Origin: Mesocentrotus franciscanus
Lineage: Eukaryota > Echinodermata > Echinoidea > Camarodonta > Strongylocentrotidae
DNA: 64,000 nt
Assembly: GCA_037976565.1 (NCBI GenBank)
Contig: CP137685.1
Coordinates: 17,147,980-17,211,979 of the forward strand
Direction: 5' to 3'
This document shows, piece after piece, positions 10,680 through 21,000 of this stretch. The translations under genes and the position numbers were made by a program. How positions within the stretch are numbered: position 1 is the stretch's first letter; every line of letters begins with the position of its first letter. The notes beneath the pieces are model-generated. The model did not search any database. It had not been told where the DNA came from and worked only from the letters and a program-made list of their open reading frames with translations.

Positions 10680-11322
10680 AAAAAATAAAAGAGCTGTGGG
10701 CTTATGGCACCGTTTTTTAAAACTATGACCAAATAGCTAAATGGCCCTTTGAGAGCCTGAAACTTTTCAAAGATAAAGAATTACAACTATTTCTTGTTGC
10801 ATGGACCTAGATTGATCTCCCATACATGTAGCTTAATGAAAAATTTTCAACGTTGCTTTATGTGCATGAGGTATCCCTGAACAGCAAATTGTTTACGGAA
10901 TTTCGTAACAAAATTGACATACCATTTTGGTTGGAGCTGAAAAAAATATATAGCCACAAACAATATGTTTTTTTTCTATTGATGATTAATGAGCATGGGT
11001 GGATCTTAAAGAATGTTAACAGTAATCTGAATCAACTCCTATATTTAGATGGAACAGTGCAATTGAAAATGGTGTTTCGGACGTTACATTTTCCGTAAAC
11101 AATGTAGACCCTCATTTAACTCACTAGAACAATAAATTATTTGAGATTGTATATGGTTTGAATAAGCTTATTAGTCAGTCCAAAAGATTATATTAAAAGA
11201 AAAAATAATTTAATTATAGTAGCGCTTATATTAGAAATATACTCAAAATTTGAAAAAGTTGTCTCATTTCCCGTAAACAATTTTGTAACGTCCGAAACAA
11301 TTTTCAATTTGAAGCAAGCTGA
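10680..11322. other. AT-rich non-coding stretch
   Basis: The notable content is a GTTTCGGACGTTAC motif at about 11074 and its reverse complement at about 11286. An 81-codon open frame at 10853-11098 is unrecognised and probably fortuitous. Confidence 0.4.
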
Positions 11323-12704
11323 TTAAAGCAGAAAGGGATTCAAATATAAGTATATATTAATGGAAAGCTTATGACCTAAAGAAAGTGAAAAGTGTCATCT
11401 TTTCCCTAAAAACACATATGTGACCACAATCAGACATTTAACTTTGAATCTTGGCATCCCCCTCATAAACAAAACCGAAATCATACAAATTGGGCGGTTT
11501 CGATGATGACGTAGGCGATTGGGGTCAGATTGGGGTGATTACTTCCGCATGCACACAACACCGTACGTATCACACACACTAGACCGTCGACAGCAGCCGT
11601 ATTCTCATCAATTTTAATTATATATCATCCATTAAAATGAGTGAAATTAGGCCATGATGGAGAAGATGCAAAAGTCTAGTCTAGGTGAATTTTTAATTAC
11701 TATTATTTATTTACACGTAAACAGCTAATCGAACGACGATAGCGATGGTGGGTTGCTATCCTCATTAAGGTAGATATCTTCACGCAGGCGCTGGCCCGCA
11801 CGCGACCCACCATCAGTATGCACTTGTATTGTGCAGCGGTTTGCCGTGAAACCTGTGAGAAAGTGTATACTAAAGTGTTTGTTTTTCAGAAAAATACTCC
11901 ACAAAAGATAAGAAAATTGACACGAAACAGGTAAGAAACAGAAGGACTTGTAAATCATGGCCATTATTTGAAGAAAAGATGAATATTTACTTGATTTTAG
12001 GTATGTTTTAGTAGGGTATCTCCACGCCGGAGTTACGGGTCGAAGTCTGGATATGATTCTGAACTAGCGCCAAAATGAGTGTTAGGACTAATTTCCATCT
12101 TATAAAATCTGAAATAGGTAACATTTACAACGAAGAATGTTGTGAATTTCCATTCAAGAAGCCTTCACTGACCAATATACGAAATAAACACTGAGAATTA
12201 TGCGATGTTTGATTTGATGTGATTTTGTTGGTCAGTGTGATTTTTGAGCACGAATGATCACCGGCAATATTAGTTATTACTTAGACATATTGTGTTAATT
12301 TTCATTGATTTCTTTCATCTGTATAATTTCTTTCGTCAGTTTTATGTAATAAGGAACATTACACTTTTTTTCTTTTTAGTTTATCTTTATTTAATTCAAA
12401 GAACAGACATGCAGCACAATCAAAACATACAACAAACTTATACGGCAAAAGCCATAGACTCCATGTAGTGGGGTACGAGCTTTTGTTTGTCTTGGGGACA
12501 ATCTCCCAATCGCCTACGTCACATTATTTTGGGCGATTTATTGGTGTCATTTGGGCGAGAAAATGAATGATGAACAATTCATGGTTTTTTGGTTGTTACG
12601 ACTTGATTTATTATCATAAAAATCTGAAATATTTTTTAAAAAATTACTGAGGTCATAAGCTTTCCATTAATATATACTTATATTTGAATCCCTTTCTGCT
12701 TTAA
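11323..12704. repeat. Inverted repeat pair, about 55-bp arms
   Basis: TTAAAGCAGAAAGGGATTCA and the next 35 bases at 11323-11377 are matched by the reverse complement at 12650-12704. A second, inner pair shares GACGTAGGCGATTGGG (about 11509 against about 12505). This gives a foldback structure of about 1.4 kb. The interior contains one arm of the still larger 11837-14242 pair, so the two structures interlock. Confidence 0.8.
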
Positions 12705-14242
12705 ACATCTACGGTACCGGTATATTGTAGAGTTTGCAGAAATTGATGATCTGATTGAAATGTTAACATCGTGTAACATCCAAAACAAACCATAGCATAC
12801 ATGTACATTGAACACTGTTGTTCATAACATGCAAAAGAGAGTATGTTTGTAAGTGAATTTTCTAAGGAGTTTTGATGACTACAATTGCTATTACTGTAGT
12901 TTCATATTTCACTCTGATCACATAAGCATTTTTAACTACACGTTCTTGAAATGAACAGTTTACCTAATACATACATGTAAATTGATGAAGACAAACTAGG
13001 TATACATGTACATGTACATGTACGTGCTAAACTACCGGTAATTAAAACTGCACAATTTTTTCCATAAATGTTAAAGAAGTATTTTTCTGCAAACAATTAA
13101 TGTAACTTAGGTCAATAATACCTAAAGAAAAGCAATTAACTTGAATAAAGTTATGATGTTAACAGTGTGTAACGTCCGAAACACCAGTGGTGTGACATAT
13201 GAAAATTAGTAGGCAATCCACTAGTTCCCAATTTTTTTGTATGTATTTACATGTACCTTATATCATCAGTTGTTATAATAAAATAAGTTTGACCCAAGAA
13301 AAAAGCATTCTACCTATTGAAATAAAAACTTTTTATTGTCAAAACCCAAATTTAGAGCTATTTTTCACTTTACAAAATCTGTATTTTTCAAGATAGAAAC
13401 TCAAAAATTTGCATGAATAATCTCTGAACCATATTCTTAAAGACCAACATATTTGTGGGTGTATATGTAGTTAATAGTAAATGTATCACAGTTATTAGAT
13501 ATGTACAATGTATATAGTTCACAATAAAATTGTAAGAACTCATAGTATTCATATCTGGTGAATAAATAAGGAGATAGATTAAGCTCAAAAATTTGCATTT
13601 CTCAAAAATATGAATAGTCCTGATCCTAAAAAATACACATTTGAAGTACCGGTAAGTAAACATAATTTCATTTTTGACCCTTTTGGGGACACATTTGGTA
13701 TATATACATATGTTTAAAAAACCAGTGCCATATATATATTATAAATGCTTTGGTGCTGTGGTCTGTGAAAGAGAGAGAAAATCATTTAATTTCTGATTTG
13801 ACAAACTGAAGACAAACTTTAATATGTGATAAAATATCATCCACTTTAATACATAGATACAATATATGATCAAAAAGCTTTGTCTCAGCAGCCATTTTAT
13901 AACTGGTGGCCCTTTCAAAAAACAAAAAAAAATAGTAAGGGCCTCCCCTAACTGATTTTTTTAAAGTCCGGACGAGAAACATATTATTTGTTTTACTTGG
14001 CCTTATGGCCTTGTTCAGAATCATATCCCTACTTTGACCCCGTAACTCTTGCGTAGAGATACCCTACTAAAACATACCTAAAAATCAAGTAAATATTCAT
14101 CTTTTCTTCAAATAATGGCCATGATTTACATTACAAGTCCTTGTGTTTCTTAAATCTTACCTGTTTCGTGTCAATTTTCTTATCTTTTGTGGAAAAACAA
14201 ACACTTTAGTATACACTTTCTCACAGGTTTCACGGCAAACCG
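11837..14242. repeat. Large inverted repeat, about 230-bp arms
   Basis: 11837-12064 is matched in reverse complement by 14013-14242, with CGGTTTGCCGTGAAACCTGTGAG against CTCACAGGTTTCACGGCAAACCG as the outermost identity. Other shared phrases are AAGTGTATACTAAAGTGTTTG and ATTTACTTGATTTTAGGTAT. The arms are about 1.95 kb apart. No transposase is visible between them. It could be a foldback element or two inverted copies of a dispersed repeat. Confidence 0.85.
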
Positions 14243-14286
14243 TAGACCAAAATCTTCAGTCTCTGATATCGACGGTTGTTCCGCTG

Positions 14287-14792
14287 ATACCCCATTCACA
14301 GTGGCCTCAAACACCGCGACAGCAGCGGGACTGTCCCGCTGCTGTCGCGGTGTTGTCTTCAGTGTGAAGGCTCGGACCCGTTATAAACTATCGCGGGATA
14401 ACACCGCCTCGCGATAACGCCGCGACAAACTATCGCTAGGTTCGCCTAGCTACAGCAGCGGGACAGTCCCGCTGCTGTCGCGGTGTTTACTCAGTGTGAA
14501 GGCTCTCCGCTATAACACCGCGACAAACGCGCAATTTCAAGCAATCGAAAACCCCGCGCTGAAGTATTTCCGGTCATATCGGGTCACTCGCGGGTCATGA
14601 GCCATGCATACACGTGTTTGTTACGGAGGTAATAAAATCACCCGCTGCAGCGTGAATGGGTACATGATATTTATCCCGCTGCTGCAGCGGGATAACTTTT
14701 CTACTGTGAATGCATTTGTAGCGGTGTTATGGCGGTGTCGCCGCTCCGCTACAACGCCGCTACCAATTTTGAGGCCACTGTGAATGGGGTAT
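14287..14792. mobile_element. GC-rich foldback MITE full of palindromes (506 bp)
   Basis: The terminal inverted repeats are ATACCCCATTCACAGTGGCC plus TCAAA at the left, with the exact complement at the right end, flanked by a likely TA target. The interior holds a near-perfect palindrome at 14312-14352, with 20-bp arm CACCGCGACAGCAGCGGGAC and a 1-bp spacer. A second copy of this theme is at about 14452-14487, and a CCCGCTGCTGCAGCGGG palindrome lies near 14675. GC content is far above its surroundings. No coding sequence. Confidence 0.9.
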
Positions 14793-15091
14793 TAGATTGC
14801 ATCTGGCTCCTCTGACCGCCTCTATACATACATGTAGACTGAAGAACGTCCTATGGGGACAGTATGGGAGGAATGGTTCGGTTCGGTTCGGCCGGACCGC
14901 GATGAATGAGATATGCAACAAGTTTTTCACTCTTTACGTCTTCATATATCCACTTTGGCTGCAATTTTACACTGAATCTGATTAAAAATTAAAAATAACA
15001 CGGAAATATCCACTTTGACAGTTTGACTTACGATAGCTGATAGCTTGCTCATTTAGATCCTAAATTAATGATTAATCCGAGAAAGTCTTGT
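14793..15091. other. Short non-coding stretch
   Basis: No repeat, RNA gene or coding region recognised between two foldback elements. Confidence 0.5.
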
Positions 15092-16001
15092 AGCAGGGTG
15101 TCTGGACGATTTTTCAATTTTCCCTTTTGGATTGTTTTTCACCATTATGGTTGGATAATTGAAAAAATTATTCACTCAGAATAATACATTTCAAATTTCA
15201 AGACTCACCGATGTTTCTATCAAAAGTTACAGCCCCTTCAATTCCCTACAATATTCATCCTCTTTTTTGTCAGAATCGACAAAAAAGACGTACACACAGA
15301 GTTATGTTGTTTTGCTAACTTTAGCAAAACAGCTGAATTGCGCAATATGCAAGCATACACATACACGTGCAAGCGTACGCATGTTGTAAACTGCATGCGC
15401 AACTTTGAGCGCGAACGGCAATCCATTGTCTTCAATGGGCACCCATTTCCGGGTCTGTTCGCCAAATACACACGCGGTCCGGTGCATATTCATGTGCAGA
15501 TTTTACGCGCTATCACCATGGGTTCGGCCTGCGCGGAGCTCACGCCTCCCTACTTAGCTGATCCGAAAAATGGGGGGAAGGGTATTTTCAAACTGTAATT
15601 GTTTGTGATCCCTGGGGGCTAGCGAAAAAATAAGCGTATGGATATTTTCCTTACGACTGGGACTACTTATCGCCAGGGGCGTCATATATAAAAAGTGGCA
15701 AATTTCGGAGCTAGCCAGGAAACAATGTTTAAATAGCTGTTTTGACCAAGATATTTTTAGAATTTCGAGATGACGCCCCTTTGGAAATATGGGGATTAAT
15801 ATGCTCTTTCAAATGACACCTCATTTATTGAGTATCACCTTCAGGATCACAAAGAATAAAGGTTTAAATCTCTAATTGATAATGAAAGCATTGACCAATT
15901 TTGCATGATCGCGCAATAGACTGCATAGGGCTGCGTGCAATCTCTATGGGAAGGATTTTAGCACACAACATCGGGTGCGCGATCAGACACCCTACTTGTA
16001 G
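15092..16001. mobile_element. Putative MITE-like element with short inverted ends
   Basis: GTAGCAGGGTGTCTG near 15092 and CAGACACCCTACTTGTA near 15987 form short inverted ends, and a solo CAGACACCCTAC occurs at about 7159. The arms are only about 15 bp, so the assignment is weaker than for the neighbouring foldbacks. The interior contains a CG-rich tract (15340-15560) with no convincing coding sequence. Confidence 0.45.
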
Positions 16002-16974
16002 TCAACATGATTTGTTGTCAGCCATCTTGGTTTGAGTTGATGAATATTCATTTTTTCTTTTCAAACGTCCAATAGCTACGTATGAGTCAGCCCGGCTTGA
16101 GCCGGTGATGTTTGAATATTCATAAGCCCAATATCAAACACGTGCTCTGATTGGCCATTGGGCTTGTTTTGGTCGGTTGACCCGAAATATATCGGCCGGG
16201 TCATGTCATAGATTACCCGTTCGAATGCATGAACGTACCGTTTCATGGTTCTGAGATAAAAAATTGGATAACTCATATAGATCTACGTAAGTCCGTAAAT
16301 TTCGCATTTGGAAATAGGTAATCAAACTTTTATAACTGTACATAGGAGAACAAAAATACATGGTTTTTTTTCTATCTGATTTATAAAAGCAATGTTATGT
16401 TTGGTCACATGATGCTATGTTGACCAATCACTGAACAGGATTTCATTGATCAAAAATATAATACTACTAGTAGTAACTAGCTATGCTCCCTCGTCCGCTA
16501 TGTCCCCCCGGTCATGAAAATAAATCGCCGCCCCTCAAAGTCAAGGCAAGTGTCAAATACTGTCAATGACTCAATTAATAATGCCAATGGTGTGTGCTGT
16601 GCTACTTCTGGTGCCATAGCCTCCATAGGCATAGCTAGACAGTCACATACAAGTACAACAAGTACAATCTACAAGTGACATTGCATAGGCCTAGAGCTAG
16701 TCAGTAGTGATCAGGTGATATAAAGCATGAGCCATGACAGGCATGAGCCATGATGAGTAAACCGAGTGGAGTAAACGAGATAAATAGACTGACTTTTCGG
16801 TCTAGCACTTTAGCAGGGTAGCCTACATGCCCCTATTTCAACTGTTCATGATAATGTTCCAATTTCATGGGCTTACCTTTTGTATCCTTTTTATTGCGTT
16901 TGCCATGTTGTGCTAGCGTTTTCGACTTTGCTGATGATGATGACTTGATCTTGATATGGTGTACTATTTTGGAA
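16002..16974. other. Non-coding stretch
   Basis: No gene recognised. A tandem pair of GGCATGAGCCATGA-type phrases lies near 16726-16755. The rest appears to be single-copy at the resolution of reading by eye. Confidence 0.45.
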
Positions 16975-17424
16975 TCCTAGACAACCCGACCCAAAGACAG
17001 CCCGAGTCGACCCCGGACAACCCGACCCAATATCCTGGACAACTCGACTTGGTCGAGTTGTCCAGGGTGGGGTGCTTCGGCCGAAGTTCGGCGAACAGCT
17101 CGACCCACTTTTGGAAAGACTTCCTTTTGCGACAGCCACCTAAACCTAACCCTAACCATAACCCTAACCCTATTCCTAACCCTAACCATATTTTATCATG
17201 TTTTATATATCATTCTAACTTTCTAAGCTGTACCCATATTTTTTTTGAGGGGAAAAAAGTGGGTCGAGATGTCCGCCGAAGCACCGCACCCACAGAACTG
17301 TAAAATACGTATTTTACAGTTCTGTGAACCCCACCCTGGACAACTCGACCTGGACGAGTTGTCCAGGGTATTGGGTCGGGTTGTCTAGGGTCGGGCAGAT
17401 GTCTTTGGGTCGGGTTGTCTGGAC
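16975..17424. mobile_element. Foldback element with telomere-like core
   Basis: The left arm (CTAGACAACCCGACCCAAAG and about 90 further bases) is matched in reverse complement by the right arm ending near 17424. Both arms carry a subterminal palindrome built on GGACAACTCGAC. The centre contains CCCTAA repeats (17140-17188) and a 36-bp perfect palindrome (17291-17326) centred on GTAAAATACGTATTTTAC. No protein coding seen. Confidence 0.9.
17140..17188. repeat. Interstitial telomere-like repeat (CCCTAA)n
   Basis: Seven or more units of CCTAACC or CCCTAA with a few A/C and T substitutions. CCCTAA is the complement of TTAGGG, the telomeric repeat of deuterostomes and many other animals. It lies inside the foldback element. 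Confidence 0.9.
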
Positions 17425-17831
17425 CCCCTACATTTGCACGCTGTGCGCTGCCGATATCGATAAATAGCTTCTCGCAATAAAAGAGGGTATAAATACGAAG
17501 AGTGCCGACTCCCTAAACAAAGCACGCAAATACACGTAGTAACATGGCGAGATTCGTTGTTGTTGTTGTTTTAACGGTTCTTACGATTCAGTTGTGAATA
17601 TTCGAGAAGTCGAGGGTTCTTTATAGTTATACTGCACACAGTAAACCGTTAAGTGTTCTAATCGTGACATAATCCACTCTAATACAATATATATATACGT
17701 CCCAAAGCAGACAGAGATTAACCAGAAAGGATCGAGGAATGAGAGGTGGGAAGGGGACGTAAAGGTGCATGTGACGGGAATGGGGGAGGGTGCGGTCCAT
17801 GCAGGCCCAGGCGCGGATCCACGGGGCGTCG
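17425..17831. other. Left flank of the Mutator-like element
   Basis: Contains a GTT run at about 17557 and, just before the transposon, a GC-rich segment (CAGGCCCAGGCGCGGATCC at about 17801). The GC-rich segment resembles the start of a dispersed repeat whose other half (CCCCCCCGGCCAAAAAA) continues after the transposon at 27904. No gene recognised. Confidence 0.5.
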
Positions 17832-17840
17832 GTCCCGGCC
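17832..17840. repeat. 9-bp target-site duplication, left
   Basis: GTCCCGGCC immediately outside the left terminal inverted repeat, identical in direct orientation to 27895-27903. Nine base pairs is the typical duplication length for Mutator-like elements. Confidence 0.9.
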
Positions 17841-17900
17841 GCGAATTTGCGATTCCCAAACCATTCAGCTATGGGAAACATTTTGAGCAACGTGATTGGT
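17841..17900 (+). repeat. Left terminal inverted repeat of the Mutator-like element
   Basis: Begins GCGAATTTGCGATTCCCAAA. It matches the reverse complement of 27835-27894 at 57 of 60 positions: the first 36 bases and the last 16 are identical, with three differences in the 8 bases between. It contains an inverted CCAAT box (GATTGG at about 17894). Confidence 0.93.
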
Positions 17901-17947
17901 TAAAAAAGTTATAAAGACACGCCCACATCGACGCGAGCCATCTCATC
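17894..17947 (+). promoter_or_regulatory. Candidate core promoter of the transposase gene
   Basis: An inverted CCAAT box (GATTGG) lies in the terminal repeat, followed by a TATA-like TTATAAAG at about 17909 and a GC-box-like CGCCCAC at about 17920. The ATG is only about 38 bp after the TATA-like site, so a conventional start would leave a 5' leader of roughly 10 nt. The start context CATCATGGCGG partly resembles the TISU initiator used by very short leaders. The motifs are visible; their use is inference. Confidence 0.4.
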
Positions 17948-18022
17948 ATGGCGGTGCGAATGTGTCTGGGGCCAAGTCCGAGTGAACCATCAAATCTTCA
18001 AAATGATTTTCCAAATCTGCAT
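17948..18022 (+). CDS. Transposase exon 1 (residues 1-25)
   Basis: ATG followed by 25 sense codons up to the donor GTAAGTAG, phase 0. It is short and not diagnostic by itself. Its position, its strong donor and an in-frame join to exon 2 support it. The least certain of the four exons. Confidence 0.7.
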
Positions 18023-21000
18023 GTAAGTAGATATTTAGACCCTGTATTTAATTATTTTATTATAAAATCGCCATGATCAGATCCGTGTCTATGACTTTTG
18101 GAATGATGTTTGCATGAATGGGCTGCACATAAACAATGGATAACAGTGGGCTTGTATGTGCCTGTAGGCCTAGCTAGCTCGCGTGTGAAGTGCATTGTAC
18201 CAACTCCCACCTCCCTGATTGTACCTAACAACATATAGCGTATGTGCAGTCGAGTCCTGAGTGTTTTGTTGAGCCTAGCCATGCATTGTTTGAACATAGA
18301 CAATAACACAAGTTACATGTAGATTTAGATGATAGATCTTTTAAGTTAGATACAAGTATGTTCTAATGAAATATAGATATCGATTGGATGATTTTTAAAA
18401 TTGTTTTTAGATCTAGACCCTAGATCTATAGACCTATGATAAAAATAAAAAATGGAACATTATTTATTGGGGAGGGGAGTCTAAATTTACTAGTCTAGAT
18501 GTCTATGTATAAATGAGAGCTTGAGTCTGAGGGAAAAGGGGTTGCAGAGAGGCCCAGCAGTTGTTCTAATAATCAGAGTTTGATGAAAGGATTAGGCATT
18601 TAATACAAAATTTCCAGGTCAGAAATCCTCAAACAGATTAAAATGGTAAAACTAGAGAAAGTTTCCAAAATTAAATTAATTCATCTCGACTATACATGTA
18701 GATCTAGCCATGAGTATTGTTCAAACAGGATAGACTACAGGATATCACATTTTTGGTGGCTAATTCTTCTTCAAAGTGCATTAACAAACTGGCAAATGTA
18801 ATTGTATTAATGATCTGAGTATAATTCCTTTCATTGCAGGATACTCTCCCTATTGAGTATGAATACCATCTCTGCTCGTACCAGGAGGTCGATGGAGGAT
18901 ACACTGCTGACCTACGTGTTGCCATCACATCAGAAGAAATTGCTAAAAAATGGATTGCTGATTATCAGGAGAAAAGTAAGGTGACTCTTCGTGTGAAAGC
19001 CACGAAACCCAACAGTGGGAAGATCAACCTCTTTGCTACCTACTACCGCTGCCAACACAATACACTGCCTAGATCATCTACAGCTGATAAGAGAAGGAGT
19101 ACCAAGAACACTAATTGTCCTGCAGAAATCAGCGTTGTACTGAAGCGGTTCATGGGAAATAAGAGCAGGTAAGCCTTACTTTAAAAACAACAATTTCTTT
19201 GTCACTTTACTAAGCTTAATTTCATTGCACTTTCAGACAATGCAGAGTGACATTAAACTCTGCTAATGATTGAATAAATTTATTGAAAAGTGAATGTTGA
19301 TCTAATTTCCTGTTGCTTCTGATTTAAAGTATTTTTAAATGGGAAGAATAAATACTAGTATGTTACTAGCTGTACTCAATATGCTCTTCATTTCTGTACT
19401 ATTACCTTCCATGATCACACCCTAGACTAGAAGTAGATCATGAGGTTATGAGGTCATGGCCTTCACCTAAGTTCCCTCCTTATCTGGCCTTGCATAATAT
19501 AGGAATGTTAACCTCTTCTCCCTCTCCCCCCTCTCTCTCTCTGTTTGTAACCAATGGGCTATATTGCCACTGTTTTATCAACTTTCTCATAGCATTGTGA
19601 TACAAGAAGACTGATACATCATTCCCTCCTAAAAATCTTCTTTTTTCTATCTCATTAGCTCTCCATCTAATCCTTTTTCTATATCACTCTACAACAGATA
19701 GATACTCACCCTTTTTCTTTCTTTGAAATTTAACACCATTCATTTTTTTTTGTCTATGATGATTAAAAAGAAGTCCAAGTCATTCATAGCCTTCAATAAC
19801 ACTATGGCCAAACTTAGTTTGAAAACAAACTCCAAATACAAATATTTTTCTCAAAAATGATTTTTATTTTTTAAAGGAAATTTATGTATATTAATGTTTT
19901 TGCACAAGTGCATTGTAAAAAAGTACCTTAGTCAGGTCTATTAGGCCCCATTTTTTTAGCTTTGGGGACACATTTTACAAAACCACTAAACATTCTCTAC
20001 ACAAGTACTTATTTGGCCTAGATAGCTTCATTTTATTAAATAGGATACATCAAGTAAAATCACGTCTTCATGCAAAATTATGCAAATGCAGTCATACTTT
20101 AAACAGGTCATAGAAATTTGAAATATAAGAAGAGTGAGAAAATGTGTTAAACTTCTCACATTTTTGTGTTGTTGTTTGTTTGTATTTGCCTCATTTTCTT
20201 TCAAGAGACCCTTCAAATCAAATCACACCCTCATGCAAATTTTTGCATACTGATTTTCATAAAATTTGCATAAATTAGCAAAAATTAGCAAAATATTAGC
20301 AAAAATGATTCAAAGGGTCCTGTGGAAGAAATTGCGCTTATTTCAACTCGATCTATCCCAAAATTTTATTTAAAGACTTGCACAATTTTGAAGATTATTT
20401 GTGGTTTAAACTATATGTAGCCATATGATTTTTTTAAATTGAAACTATTTAGTAAAAATTACCATGAATGTAATTGAAAATTATCATTCTTTACCATATT
20501 TTAAATTTACTGTTGACAAACTATTGTCAATTGTCATGCAGAAAAGGAGTAATTTTGAATTGATACTGAAAGTGATATTGCACATGCTGACCATAATCCA
20601 CAACTAATCAATTCATTTGTCTGCTTTGTCCTTTTTATTTTCTTTTAGGGCCAAGACAAGAGACATGCATCTTCCCAAGTTTGCGCTGAAAGTGGGAATC
20701 AGGTATATGCATAACCATGCTGTGTTTTCTGCAGACTCTGTAAAACAACATGATGTCTCCAAAGAAACCATTGACATCTTTAAAGACTTGTTCTCCAGAG
20801 GTCATTCCCCCTCCTCAGCACTTAACACACACAAGCTTAACCTTCAAGTTCAGTATGGACCAGAATATGTCATGAAAGCAGCTGACAGAGCAAACTGCCC
20901 TGACTTGTACTTTTGCCACAGGTAATGGTCATTTCAACAACAACAAAATCTACAGAAGTGCACATTTGTTTGAAATGACAATGAAATTCTTTCAGTGTAC

